Assembly (NCBI GenBank): GCA_029817715.1
Contig: JARUPY010000397.1
Coordinates: 3,968,001-4,032,000, forward strand
Source of the DNA: Melastoma dodecandrum
Taxonomy: Eukaryota; Streptophyta; Magnoliopsida; Myrtales; Melastomataceae
Direction: 5' to 3'
Length of the DNA: 64,000 bases
Notes under the pieces: model-generated
Databases searched by the model: none
What the model was told of the DNA's origin: nothing
The model's input: only the letters and a program-made list of their open reading frames with translations
Translations under genes and position numbers: made by a program
Part shown: in pieces, positions 12,343-27,410 of the stretch
Layout: every line of letters starts with the position of its first letter
Position numbering within the stretch: position 1 is the stretch's first letter

Positions 12343-13620
12343 GTAAGGAAATCAAACCCCCCCCAACCCCCCCTCAGCCCCAAGCGCACTCAAATTCGAG
12401 GGCTTCAATCGCGGGAGTTGTGAGCTGTCTTTTCTTCCAAAAGCTCGCCGATATCTGTTTTTCCCCCCCCTCCTCCCTCCTTGGATCCACTAAACAGGAG
12501 TCCGCCACATGGATCTTGGATTCGACACTTTTACAAAATTCAAAATTCGTTGTTGGAAATAAAATACAAATCATTTATGTGACCCACCCACCCCCTTTTG
12601 AGACGTCAGTGCATGTCTTCTTCTTCACTATGTATGATGTTTCCTTTCCTCCTCTTGTGAATCCATCCTTCTCAAATAAAATGACTTTAACTCCTCGTCA
12701 CAAAATCACTCTTAGCCATGACATAAATAACCCAGCCCTTTTCTCCCGTTCAGCCGCCGGGGCAACCAATTTTTATGATGGTATAATATATTTTATATTT
12801 AATTTTTAATTACCGTAAATTTAACTACCCAACACTTAATTAATTTTTTTTAAGGATAAATTTATACAATCTTAAATCAGCAAAGTCAATTCTTACGATA
12901 ATATAATTTTTTTAATTGAAATTTAAATATAATTTGAAAATTTTGAAAAAATAAAACGAATTAAGAAATTCGAATTTCCGTTAGATTAATTTTACACCTG
13001 CATAGAGTTATCAGAGGAGCTAAACAAAGAACTTCCACATTTTGAATCTCGTTAAAACGGGATCATGATTCTTGAAGGCTAATCCAGGAAGAAAAGTCAA
13101 CTTTTTATTTTATCCGACTGTTAAAGCTTGGTAATTGTGGCATTAGGTGCTTTGGATCTCACATCCTCTCGCAGCGGTAGTGGCGCCCTGACTCATAATC
13201 CCATGTCGTGCACGGGAAGGCCCCAAAAAGCGGGTGCCAAGTAGACCGACAAGCTTGTTGCGCCTGATGAGAAGATACAACCTTTCGATGTCGGGTTCGA
13301 TGGAAAATGTGTATGATCCTTCAGTTCATGCCCTCATTATCAAGAGATGTGAGGAGGCTCGGGGAAAGTGAAAGAAGCACGTATCTGAAGGAGCAAGGGA
13401 TGAATTACTTGGGAGAGAATATCAAACATGGTTCTAGCGACATAGTGAGGTACAGTACGAGGGCAGACGGAGCAGATGAGAACAAGCAGATGCGCTTGGC
13501 CAAGGTCAAGAGGTGTGTCCGCAAGACCCGTGGCGGGAGCACGGGAACAGTCTGGGAACTTGTGCGTTCGTGAGGATGCTGAAAAAAATAGTTGTTTTGT
13601 CTCGATCTAAACGGGGGTTC
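12343..13620. other. Intergenic region upstream of the STK16-like gene
   Basis: Promoter side of the kinase gene, then AT-rich DNA. An 88-codon plus-strand open frame at 13307-13573 is charged and has no recognisable domain; I do not call it a gene. Confidence 0.45.
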
Positions 13621-15037
13621 TGAAACGACCTACGAATTCCAAAAATAAAACTCGTCGACCATTTCATTAATACTTAGAGAGTATTATATAATTTGGTTAC
13701 AATTAAGTTATAAAAATTTAAACGAAAGCTTTCCATCGAACATAAAGATAAACATGCATAGATCACTTCTATGACATGCAAAAAACATTCAATAATATTA
13801 GTCAAATGACTAAGTAAGGCAGCTCAAGCACGCGTAACCAGTCGCCCATAACCTCTCTTGACGTATCTCAAAATCGAGACCTCGTCTCAAAATTCCGACA
13901 TACACCGTTGCGTTCTCAATTTCTCAAGGTAAATTATTTCCAAGGGCATCCAGGAACGTCTCGTTTTCAGCCCACGCACGCCCCATAAAAGCCTTATGTT
14001 CATGTACTTTCAACCATGTAACATTCCGCTACCACGGATCAATCCATCCGGGTGCGTAAAACCTCGAAACTTCCCTTCGTGGCTTAGCTTTTCGCCCAAC
14101 TTTTCAAGCCAAAAAGGCTGTCCAATACACCATTCCGAGGGCGGATTCCTCCTGCCCAAACCCTCGTCATATCCGCCTCATAAGGCAGCCGCATGGGCGT
14201 GTCAATGTACCGTCGTAAACTTCCATTCCGCCCACGATACGTGGGTCGTTCGATCACTTTCATTTATATACACACAAACCGGGAAAACTCACTCCCGGCA
14301 AATCACTCTTCCTCTTCCTCTTCCCCTTAATGATGACAAGTAGGCCCCACCATCCATGGCTTGTGGAAGAAGCCTTGGCTTGATTAGCACTAATTAATCA
14401 CGCTTAATTAGAGCTAATAATCCAGCTTTATTAACCTTAATTAATCCAACTCCTTAATCACTATTTTGTCTTATTTGACCATCTTAGTCGCGCTTCTAAA
14501 CTTGTAGGATTTGCGGCCAAATTTCAGTCATTATTCCACACGAAAGTGGGCTGTCCGCGAGCGACATCGACAAGTATTTGGGCAGCCCTTTCGCGCACAT
14601 CGACCACCCTTTCTCTGCTTCACATTATTCACTTTTCATCCATATTTGGAGCTGAATAATCATTGAATTTCTTGTCATAATCGATTCGGTTCTCAACCAT
14701 AACGTTAAGTACTTTAACCACAACAACTCCAAGCTTATCGTCGCAACAACGAAAATGTCAGTCCGTCGTTCGCACGTATAATTTCAAACATTACTCCCTC
14801 ACTTAGGAGGCTGTCCATGTTGCTTATGGAAATGTCCTTGGGCATTGAACATCATTCTTGAGTATCGTTCGCATCATTCTTGAGTATCGTTCGCATCGTT
14901 CCATTCTTACGCATTCAAACCGTCCATTCACCGTTCCAGACTCAATCTTACTATCTCACGGATTTTCCCTTTATTACACATTCATACCATGTACGACCCC
15001 ATTTACATTCATAACATGAAAAATATGAGTTATTACA
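13621..15037 (-). mobile_element. LTR-retrotransposon terminal repeat (solo or 3' LTR)
   Basis: The segment begins TGAAACGACC and ends TTATTACA, so on the minus strand it reads TGTAATAACTC...GGTCGTTTCA, with the TG...CA ends of an LTR. Just outside its minus-strand start is a purine tract (CCGGAAGAGGAAC) like a polypurine tract, which favours minus orientation. GTTC occurs on both outer sides, a possible trace of a target duplication. A 24-bp direct duplication lies inside at about 14858-14900. No second LTR copy is seen in the window. Confidence 0.5.
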
Positions 15038-15888
15038 GTTCCTCTTCCGGATAATGATCCCAGTGAGAAGTTCTTCGTAGAGGACAAATGAGCCAGATAG
15101 CAGCCAGGTCTCAGAGTTTAGCCGGGGTGAAAAGCCACACTTGGGAAACCTTCATGTTCAAGATGTCCCCTCCCAACAAGCCGAACTACTCTACAAGAAC
15201 TTCAAAGTTGTGAAGGAACAGCTCCAATCCTAGAACAAAGTGATTATATTGGAGAATTACGGCAATGCGGATACAACAGGCAAGCTACCACCCGGGTTCT
15301 TGCATGGACAGGGCGAGAGACAAGTGGAGTGTGAGCGGCCAATAGGATACCTATGGGACATGAGTTGTGGCTTCAGAATAGCAAGTACAAGTACAACGAG
15401 GATGTCTACGTCAATAGCTACGGAGCCATTGGGGATTCGCGGTGAAAGGATCATCAATGGGGTTATTGGTGTAGCAGGCAGACTATTAGAAATAGTTGTT
15501 GCACCATGGATACTGACACCAAAGCTATCGATAGTTATCGATGAGTTAGGCTTAACCTTTGGCTCTGATACCACCTATCACGACACTAAGTCCTTCTACA
15601 ATGGAGATTTGGGGTGAGAGAGTGGTCTTCTGCCTAAAATATCATGGTCTTCGTTATTTATCGTTTCCGGTTCCATTGCCGGTTTTCTCTAAGTCGGTTT
15701 TCTCTAAGTCGCTTTTCCCATAGTTATATGTAGCGTTCCATGTAAAACACCTTAAACCTAGACAACAGTTCAAAGTTGCAATCACCTTGTGATAATCAAG
15801 TTGGCAAAGCACTGCAATAATCTTCCCGATGTGTTCCACAGGTTCAGAGAAACGCTTTTTGTCACATCACGCTCTCGAAGGTCCTGCA
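15038..15888 (-). mobile_element. Probable internal remnant of an LTR element
   Basis: On the minus strand TGGTATCAGAGCC (about 15560-15573) matches the usual primer-binding site complementary to initiator tRNA-Met. Both strands are open for over 300 bp here (15257-15574) without a recognisable gag or pol motif. Together with the LTR at 13621-15037 this suggests a deleted minus-strand element, but no matching 5' LTR follows the site. The right end (from about 15650) is presumably the 3' flank of the agmatine deiminase gene. Confidence 0.35.
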
Positions 15889-18298
<2,410 letters not shown>

Positions 18299-19697
18299 AT
18301 CCCAATTTGGGAATCGAGGGCTTGCTTTACCACCACGCTCGGACCCCCCGAGTGATTGATTGGAGGACTTTGGGACGTGTCCAAACGTCTCTCCCTCCCT
18401 CTCACACAGAGAGAGTATTTAAGTTATTACCAGAAGAATGAATTGACGACACAAGTCAGAAACGGTAACTGGGTCACACATTAAAAATTAAAAGTTTTCT
18501 TGTCGGAGTGCGTGAGAAAGACGCGAAAAATATTTTACGTTTAATAATTTATTAAATAATATTTTTAATTCTTTATTAAAAAGAAAGTTGAACGAATTTT
18601 AATAATTATTCAATATTAAGGGGAAAAACAAAGACGGGGTAATAGCGGACGTCCTAATATTAAGTATTATCTTTTAAATCAAATTAAAAAAAAAAAGAAA
18701 ATTCTGGACCAGTGATATTAACAAAAATCCTAACAGTAGTAATAAGGCAAAATATTGGATTTTGGCCCCAATTATCGGCCAATTTTCATATGTAGCCACA
18801 ACTTTGTTTTTTTTTATTTGTGGCAATAACTATGACTTCGTTCTATTTTATGGCCCCGTCGTAACGTCGTTGCCTACGTGGCTAACGGCCGAAGGAGTGT
18901 GCGAACGCGGCCATCCTGCGTGGCATTTGCGTGGCAAAATTAAAACTGACGTTGGAGTGAATCCTAAAATCCCCAAATTTGGAGATTTTGAACCCTAAAC
19001 CTTCCCCTCTCCCAAAACACCTCCACTCTCCCAAAAACCTTCCCCCTCCCCGTTCAAGAAAGCTCGTGGAATCGCCAGAGGAGTATCGCTGCCCCCAACA
19101 GAAGTATAGCGAGCTCCTCAACCCTGCTGCGAAGTCCACGATAATTGGGGTCAAAATCCGATAGTTTGCCGTAGTAATAATAATAAGTTGTTAACAACGA
19201 TAGAAGGGCGAATATTATAACGTGTTCGTGACGCTTGTTGATGATGGATTGTGCAAAGAACATACATCCGACATTTCATGCAAACCTCCAGCGATTCAGT
19301 ATAAATTTGTAAAATTCATATTTATTTAATGTAAGAAATTCGATGTTTTTAATTTAAGAATTCGGTATTATAATACTTTATTTACTTAAAATAATTACGA
19401 GACCAATTTTCTTAATTTTTACAAAAATATGAGTTCTTTTAAGTCAGAATCGGTATTTCCACCGAATTCTTGATGTATCGAGTAACAAAACTCCACTGTC
19501 AATTATTTATGTAATAAATCTACCAGGAGGAATAAATTATGTCCGAACATAATAAAAGAAATATCCAGAGAGAGAGAGAGAGAGTGAGAGATTCCGCCTC
19601 GAAAGATCCAAAGCTTTGGACGGACGCATGACCCGATTCTTCTCCCCAGTCATCATATCACGCGCGATCTGGGAATTCCCAATACCTCGTCGCTCCG
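18299..19697. promoter_or_regulatory. Shared upstream region of AIH and the TTM-like gene
   Basis: These 1.4 kb separate two divergent genes and must contain both promoters. A GA microsatellite at about 19567-19585 lies in the probable 5' leader of the TTM-like gene. The stretch at 18750-19160 has a different, less AT-rich composition and open frames on both strands without motifs. I see no gene here. Confidence 0.5.
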
Positions 19698-22600
19698 ATG
19701 GCCCAGGACAGTTCCCCCGGCGCTGCTGATTCCCCTCGGCGTCGCTCCGGGCTGCTCAGGGATCAGGTGCAGCTCGTCAGGAAGAACGATTCCGACCGGT
19801 ACGAGGTTGTCCCCATCCAGGAACCCCTCTCCTTCGAGAAGGGCTTCTTCGTGGTCATCCGGGCGTGCCAGCTTTTGGCCCAGAAGAACGATGGCTTGAT
19901 CCTCGTCGGGGTGGCGGGTCCCTCCGGTGCCGGCAAGACCGTTTTCACCGAGAAGGTGCTCAACTTCATGCCCAGCATCGCCGTCGTCACCATGGACAAT
20001 TACAACGATTCCAGCAGGATTATCGATGGCAACTTCGATGGTAATGTCTCTCTGTGGCTTGGATTTCCAGACTAACTTGAAGTTAGGTCACATGATTGTG
20101 TGTGCGCGTGGTTGGTTTTGTGATGGGGTTCTCCCTCCCTATGGCTTGTCGATATCTGTCTCGATAGAAGGGCTGGTTGGTACTGCATGACTTTGATTGT
20201 GCGAAAAATTTATGTTGCAGATAATACTGTGTCTGATCGTACTTCTGGCATTTCGGAACTACCGTGGTCAGTTTGTTAACTTGGCTGCTCGAGTTCGGGC
20301 ATAGATACCGGAGCTGAGCATGGGCTATTATTGTGCTTTACTTACTTCCCATGCGCAAATAATTGCTAATATCAGCATTTGTTGGCAACTAGTTACTTAA
20401 TTACTGCTGAGCTGAGGGACTAGCCCTAAAAGAAAAATGTTGATATGGCAAATTTTATCTGGTATATTCTTGTGGAGACCTAGTTCCGTAACTGAATTCC
20501 ATCAGTTTTGCATTGAGCAGATCCACGTCTAACAGACTACGAAACACTGCTAGAGAATATTCATGGTTTGAGAGCTGGGAAGGCTGTTCAAGTTCCTATA
20601 TATGATTTCAAGTCCAGTTCTCGAACAGGCTACCGGTAAGATCTGATGTCTCATACCTCTGTTAGATCTTGGCGCTTCATGGTGCACTTTTGTCATGTGC
20701 AGTGGTATATTTGCTTGTTTAAGCTCTTCATAACTGATTTGCGTTTGCTTCTGTTGTAGGACGTTGGAGGTCCCCAGTTCTCGCATTGTGATTATAGAAG
20801 GAATCTTTGCCTTGAGCGAAAAATTACGTCCTTTACTTGACCTCCGTGTCTCTGTCACTGGCGGAGTACACTTTGATCTTGTTAAACGAGTTCTGAGGGA
20901 TATCCAACGAGCTGGTCAGGAGCCTGAAGAGATTATTCAGCAGATATCTGAAACGGTGTTTTTCCCATTTTCGTTTAGTTTGACGATTAGTATTGAAGAT
21001 AAGACTTGTCTGATTTTCTACCTTATGTGTTCCTTACTTGCAATATAGGTTTATCCAATGTACAAGGCATTCATTGAGCCTGATCTCCAGACTGCACACA
21101 TAAAAATAATAAACAAGTTCAATCCCTTCACAGGATTTCAGAATCCAACATACATACTGAAAGTACGATTTGGCATTATTACTTGAATATGATACCCAAA
21201 TATTTAATTTGATGCCTTTGTATATTATCCAGCTCTTTGTGTCAAGTGTAGTCCACCAAGAAAGTACCTGAGGAGGAAATCAAAGCTGCTTTCCCGGGAT
21301 CTTTCAAGGAATGCACGGAAGAAACCTATGATATATACCTTCTTCCACCAGGTGAAGATCCAGAAGCTTGTCAATCATATCTCCGGATGAGAAACAGGGA
21401 TGGGAAATACAACCTGATGTTCGAGGTGGGTTGAATTATTATTTTGTATGGTCTCCTGTAAGTTATCTGTGAAAATACTTTTGTCCGCTCCATAAGTAAC
21501 CGACTTCGTTGGCCTCCTTGCAGACACAATATTGGTAATCAGATTATTTTCCTTTTGTTCTTTATATACAGGAGTGGGTAACAGATAGTCCGTTCATTAT
21601 TTCTCCAAGAATAACATTTGAAGTCAGTGTTCGATTGCTCGGAGGACTAATGGCCCTGGGATACACCATTGCTTCCATTCTAAAACGTAGCAGCCACATT
21701 TTCTCTGATGACAAGGTCTGCATAAAGACTGATTGGTTGGAACAGTTGAACCGGCAGTATATTCAGGTACAACCTTTGCTGTCAATCGGCTCCCTTGACC
21801 TTTTATCTGCCTACTAGAGGGAAAAGAAGATGTTTGTTCATCTCTGTACTATATTGTTTGGCATGAAGAAGTTGCTACTGTTTTGTAAATGAAGGTACAA
21901 GGTAAAGATCGGACATATGTTAAGTATGTGGCCGAGCAGATTGGATTGGAGGGTACATATGTTCCCAGGACATATATTGAGCAAATTCAATTAGATCAAC
22001 TCATAAATGATGTTATGGTAGGGCTGTCTCATATTTCTCTCTCCTGTTCCCTCTACCCTTTCATATCCGATTAAGATTATGTTTTCGCGCAGGCACTACC
22101 AGATGATTTGAAGACAAAACTTAGCATAGACGATGATCTACTCTCTAGTCCTAAAGAGGCACTTTCCCGTGCCTCTGCCGATAGAAGGACGAAATATCTG
22201 AGCCGGTAGGTCTAGATTCATTTGGCATAAAAATCAAAGAGGTTTACCCTCAAATCAATGACCACATCATTGTCATTTCTGTTAAGGAGTGGTTTTTTGT
22301 GCTTATATAACCACTTGATGCTCGGTCCCTAGGGCTGGTTCACATTCATTCTCCAGCCAAAGAGATAGGAGTATGTCAAAGTTGACACGACTTGCGGTTA
22401 ATAGTAGAAGACTTGATGGAAGGCCCACAGAATCACTTCCTGCCATCGCAAACCAGGTGAATGCCGTTCAGTAGTCTGACCAGATTTTTATTCGACTGTA
22501 GATGGGATGCAGTAGCCTATGGTTATAATCAACTTCTGTAGTTCAAATTCGCGTGTTCTGCTTTTCTTAAAACTAGAATAAAGTCCAAATAAGGAAACAA

Positions 22601-23259
22601 TTAAGCAAATAAAAAAGTTCAATTTCTTCTCCTGAATTTGTGACAATTCATATAGTACTGCTCTTCTCATGTCAAGTTGATTTAGGGAGTCATCACTCAG
22701 CTCTCGGAACAAATCTCAACATTGAATGAGAGAATGGATGAGTTCACATCGCGCATGGCGGAGCTCAATTCAAAGATCAATGTGAGGAACATTTCGTCTA
22801 GCCAACAGAACTTGGCTCTGCAGGCTGAAGCCTGCAATGGTTCAGTACCCACATCACTTTTTATAACTGGCGTGGGAAATGGATCGTTGACGGGATCCAT
22901 GCTGCCACATTCTACGTCTTCTTCCCAATTAGCTAAAGACTCGCCGCTGATGGAAGAGGTATGTTTTCATGTCTTTCTTTGTAGCTGTTAAAGAAGGGTT
23001 GTCTTTCTCTTAGTTCTCCTTGTGGTTTGGGTCGTTATCTGAGCAGATTCTAGTCATTGCACGGGCGCAAAGGCAAATAATGCACCAACTAGACAGCCTG
23101 AGCAACATTGTGCACGAATACTGGGGTGAGAGGACCCGTCAGGCTAGAACCAATACTACAATAACACCGCTAGAAGCTATGGCTGTACCTGTCATGCTCA
23201 CTTTAGCTGCAGGAAGCTTCAGTCTGTTTCTGTACAAGACATTTGCCCGTCAGAAGTGA
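19698..23259 (+). CDS. TTM1: TTM1/TTM2-like triphosphate tunnel metalloenzyme (uridine kinase-like plus CYTH)
   Basis: Matches the Arabidopsis TTM1/TTM2 pair, which combine a uridine-kinase-like P-loop domain with a CYTH domain and a C-terminal anchor; they act as pyrophosphatases linked to senescence and immunity. Eleven exons join in frame to 660 residues: 19698-20040 (P-loop GPSGAGKT), 20521-20635, 20760-20955 ([12 protein letters not shown]), 21049-21162, 21252-21425 ([15 protein letters not shown]), 21572-21766 ([15 protein letters not shown]), 21895-22017, 22093-22205, 22333-22456, 22686-22958 (coiled-coil [15 protein letters not shown]) and 23047-23259. The end, [20 protein letters not shown], is a membrane segment followed by a short basic tail, fitting a tail anchor. 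No defects seen. Whether it is TTM1 or TTM2 is not decided here. Confidence 0.93.
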
Positions 23260-23866
23260 TTCAACTCTACGGCTTCCATGGAGCATTAGAATAAGAATAA
23301 GATGGATCGGGGTAATGTGTCGAGCAACAGCGGGAAGAGCCCTTCTCTGGATGAACTTCACCCTGCAGAGGATTTGGAGAACTTTTGCTCCTAGAGGCTG
23401 TAGCCAACGATGTACGGATATATGTATAAGCAATACGTTTCTCTCCTAAATTGAGGTTGCAAGAGTACACAGTTCTTCACAAGGTTTACAGGGTTAGGCA
23501 TCATCAAAATAAGAGTTATGAAAGAAAGTCCTTTAGTTAAGTAAATACATCGTATTTTCTTGGGATGCTTGCTTATAAATTTTAAGTATAGAGTGAACTG
23601 TGTAATCGACTGTCACATTTGAACAACACCATTTGTTGAGTTTGGAAACACGTAACTAGAGGGCTTAAGATCGAGCTTCTGTTCTTCAAGAGGGTGAAGA
23701 AGATAGCATTACCTAACCAATTAACACAGAAGAAGCACCCTTTGAACAAAAATTAAACCATGTGATTACATATCCTAATCTCTCCATATTGAATCAATCC
23801 TGCAAGTGGGACCTCAAACCAAATTGCCACAGCTGATTACAGATCCCTTTCTTATCTTCAAATCAT
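23260..23866. other. Intergenic region between convergent genes
   Basis: Presumably the 3' UTRs of the TTM-like and NHP2 genes, which run toward each other. I see no further gene or repeat. Confidence 0.5.
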
Positions 23867-25273
23867 TCAGTAGAGAGACGCAGTGAGTTCTGTAATCTCT
23901 GTTACAACTTGATCGTAGTCAGCCTTGAGTTTTTCTTGATCTTCGGGGCTTAATTCACCTTTAGTTGGCTTGTTTAGCACGAGAATGCAGCATGTTGGCC
24001 TCTTAGTAGCGCTTGCATGAGCCAGATCCTGGAACACGAATATAAGCCATTATCATTCATCTGCATCAAGGCCAAGTAATTGGAAGGTCGAGGGATTAAA
24101 GTCTCTGTAGGGTCAATTTATGAGCTTTAAACTGTCGCATTTGCTCCACACTGGCAATATAAACATGATTTCAAGCTCATTGTGGGGAGGGGAGGGAAAA
24201 CAGCTGCTCTCACAAAATGAATCTTTACAATAGCAAGGCAGACTAATACAGCTAATAAGATTTACCATTAGTTAGAGACAACAATCAAGGACAGAACATG
24301 GGCTTACCTCCTTCGATGGAACATAAATATAAGGAATATCAGCTTCCTCGCACAAGATAGGAATGTGGGTGATGACGTCGATTGGAGAAATATTACCCGC
24401 AATGACACATAGTCTGCACAACAAACGGAGAAGAGAAGATAAGGGGCTTGAAATGATACATAGGAAAACAAAGTAGTAGTGTCATCGGATGCAAGAGAAA
24501 AGTACAACACCCAATAGAAATCTACTTAAGGAAACATAAATCTGAGGTTAGTAATAATGGAAAATCAATACTTTTAAAAACCGATGTTTGCCCAGAACAA
24601 AACTCAAACTCAAGGCCATTCTCATAGTCACTTCTCATCATGAACACGGTCTTCCCTACACCCGCAGCAGGGAAGAATAACTGGCAACTGGTAAATGTGG
24701 TTTTCTCCAAGCTTAATTCTCTCGTCTACTGCATACAATCAAAGATTATCATTTCGTTGCTCGAATCAGAGGGAGAGTATCCACGAGAGAGCAACAATCC
24801 ATTACCCGTTTTCAAAGCAAGAATCAATTAAGGACTAATGCTAAGCATGGACTAACGACTAATTAGCTACTAAAAGAAATTCACTGGAATGACGTAAAGC
24901 AAAGGACAGAACAAAATCCAACCCTTTCTGGCCCTTTCGGATAGACTTAACAACCTCCTTGACTCCCCTCTTCACGCACTTCTTCTCGGAAGCTGCGAAG
25001 ATCAGATACACCAAAAACAATATTAACAACAACAACAACAAACTCGTCTCCAATCAACTTCCATCCAAAATCCCAAACTTCCAAAAAAGCACACGAAAAC
25101 AAATCGGGACCCCTGAAATAGGTCAGACCTTTACGGACAAGCTTGAAAGTGTGCTTGCAGAGCTTCTTCCCGGCGAGTGGCTTGGCGATCGGAGCCACCG
25201 CTAGCAGACTCTTCCGCTCCTTCTCCTTCTCCTGCGACTTCCTCACCCTCTCCGCCTCGCTGTCGCTCCCCAT
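23867..25273 (-). CDS. NHP2: H/ACA ribonucleoprotein subunit NHP2-like (L7Ae family)
   Basis: Core protein of H/ACA snoRNPs, which guide pseudouridylation of rRNA and other RNAs in the nucleolus; L7Ae-family proteins bind kink-turn-like RNA. Four exons join in frame to 160 residues: 25129-25273 (MGSDSEAERVRKSQEKEKER, then APIAKPLAGKKL), 24923-24992 (KRGVKEVVKSIRKGQKG), 24308-24413 (CVIAGNISPIDVITHIPILC, IPYIYVPSKE) and 23867-24028 (KRPTCCILVLNKPTKGEL). The acidic/basic start, the RGVKEV-IRKG RNA-contact region and the length match plant NHP2. The start at 25273 agrees with plant homologues; an upstream in-frame Met extends the ORF to 25372 but is not expected in the protein. Confidence 0.92.
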
Positions 25274-25609
25274 CGATAGTGTTTCGATCCGACTGCCGGC
25301 TAGGGTTTTCTGTGGTTTAGAGATCCAGGAAAACAGGGGTTTTTTAATCAGGGTTTTGGTGTTTTCACTCACGTGCGGAGCACACGTGTGCGGGTCTCTA
25401 CATGGGACCTATATGTTTGTATAATTTCCAAACTGGAATTTAGTTTTGAATGTTTCTCAATTTGGTCCTATTCAATTTTAGTGACGTCATCACGGTAATA
25501 ATACGAATATATATATGATCACTTCATATTTCAAATCCATGGATATATCTCTTATTCATTATACGTATCAACCCTGTAAGTCGTTTTGATAGTTGTCCTC
25601 ATGTGGTTT

Positions 25610-26787
25610 CTAGAGAGCATATGAGATGACTTTGCCGACGAAATTCGCAGTCAGTGACCCAAAGTAGAAGGCTATTCCGGACTCCGTGACGCCCGTGACG
25701 TCGAGCACGCTGTTGTAAGGCCCGCCGATCGACCTGTTCGCCAGGATGTTCCCGTCCACGTCGATCCTCAGTGCGTAATGCACGTTGGGCCGTACGTTAT
25801 CTGATAGGAAGAAGTTCGCTCCGTTGTAAGGGCTCTTGATGATGTTGTCGGCCTCGATTATGTTGGTCAGGAGGACCCTGACAGTCCCTGCGTTTGGTCC
25901 CGTCAGGTATAGTTTGCTAACGGTGTTGGACAGGGCCTCTGTGTAGATAAGGCAGGAGCTGTCTTGGCACACCGCCACCCCGGAGGGACCGGCTAAGTTC
26001 GACAAGAGGGTAGTGGCTATGCCCGTCGCGGGATCATACCGTATCAGTCGTCCTGTCCGGTCCAGGCTGCCACCTGACTTAGTTATGTTGCTGCATTGCA
26101 CCAGTAAATCCACTAGAGCTTAATGACTCGCCGTGATATGATAACTGAATCGAAATGTTCAAGAGAAAAAGGCTCACTCTAATCTAAAGGTTTGGCTGAA
26201 GCTGGTGAAGTAGACGAGTTCATTATTAGGATCGACGTCCAGCCCTGATAAGAATCCGATCGGTAGCCCGTCGACTGTGCTTATGAGCAGAGTTGCGAGT
26301 CCGCCATTAGGCCCGACGACGAACAGGCCAAGATTCGCGTCGCCAATGTACAGGTAACTCGATCGGTTGAATCCAAGGCTCACCGGCCTCCCACACACAA
26401 GGTTCAGGGATGTGTCGTTTTTCCCGTCACACAGCCCCCGGTTCCTGATATTGATCGAGGAATGCCATCGGTTTCAGAGTAACTTCCACGGACAAGTAGA
26501 CAACATGAAAATTGGCAAAAAACCTAAAACCTGTTCGGCACGACGGTTGCGAACTGGGCAAAGCGTTGTTGGAGGGGATCGAATACGACGACGGTTCCAT
26601 CGGAAATGCCGGTGAAAGGGCCATCGTTCTGGTAATTGAACACAACGTCCTCACAACCTGCGGTCCCTCTGGGCAATGGCTCTTCGAAGTAGGTCGGGAT
26701 AGTCGCGACCGCGCCCAAAGGCAAAGTGACAAGAAAAGCGGCAACGGCTACGAGCAGTGCAGATTTGGGACATAAGGTGGAAGTCAT
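25610..26787 (-). CDS. Strictosidine synthase-like (SSL) protein
   Basis: Six-bladed beta-propeller protein of the strictosidine synthase-like family. Most members are not alkaloid enzymes and their substrates are unknown. Three exons join in frame to 334 residues: 26531-26787, 26178-26444 and 25610-26090. It begins with a signal peptide (about residues 1-28; hydrophobic core LLVAVAAFLVTLPLG), so secretory or vacuolar targeting is inferred. Family motifs follow: NDGPFTGISDGTVVVFDP, CGRPVSLGFN, LYIGDANLGLFVVGPNGG, LSGLDVDPNNELVYFTSFS and GRLIRYDPATG. Exon 3 uses the acceptor before 26090, because the one further upstream would run into a stop. A damaged copy of its 3' part lies just upstream (27060-27410). 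Confidence 0.88.
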
Positions 26788-27059
26788 TTTTCAGTTGGTT
26801 GATTTCCGATGTTCATGTTCCAATGGCAGCGACTTTAAATAGGAAATAATAAAATAATAATAATTATTATTATTTATAACTAAAAGATTTTTGAGCCTGT
26901 TCGAATCGGTAATATCCGTCGTAAGAACCAATAACTTCGCGACATCTTCAGAGCCTTCGTGGGGGACAAAAGGAAAAACGTAATAACAATTGATTTTTAA
27001 TGTTGAGAGTTGAAATTAGTGTTTGGCAGAAAGAGTTATCCTATCAGCCTAATCGCATT

Positions 27060-27410
27060 TGAATCGACCAAATTCCCACCAAATAACAGTCTGAATGGCG
27101 AGCTTTCCCGACACGTTCCTCTCCCTTTCCGACAAATTTGGACCACGAATCTTGCCGTCGGGGATCCCAAGTAGAAGGCGAATCCGCACCGTGTAACACC
27201 TGTGACGTCGATCGCGCTGTTGTCAGGCCCGTCAATCGACCTGCTCCTAGTTGGATGCTCCCATTCACGTTGATCTTCAATGCATAATGCACGAACGATT
27301 GTATGTTTTCAATTGTAAGGGCTCATGTTGACTTTGCCATGCTTGATCACGTTGGTCGGGGGAGTATCGTGACGGTCCCAACATTAGGTTCCCTCATATT
27401 GATTTCTACC
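27060..27410 (-). pseudogene. Broken duplicate of the SSL 3' exon
   Basis: The minus strand resembles the last exon of the neighbouring SSL gene (HYALKINVNGSI against HYALRIDVDGNI; VGTVTIL against AGTVRVL; DVTGV...FAFYLGS), but homology moves between frames and no complete ORF remains. It lies upstream of the intact gene in the same orientation, so it is a partial tandem duplicate that has decayed. Confidence 0.8.

Noticed and set aside
13307..13573. 88-codon charged ORF
   Set aside because: No family motif or promoter context; too weak to call.
15240..15617. 125-codon plus-strand ORF
   Set aside because: Both strands are open here without motifs, and a primer-binding-site-like sequence lies on the minus strand; read as retroelement debris.
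26367..26775. Plus-strand ORFs opposite the SSL gene
   Set aside because: Antisense shadows of the SSL exons, which join in frame with correct splice sites.
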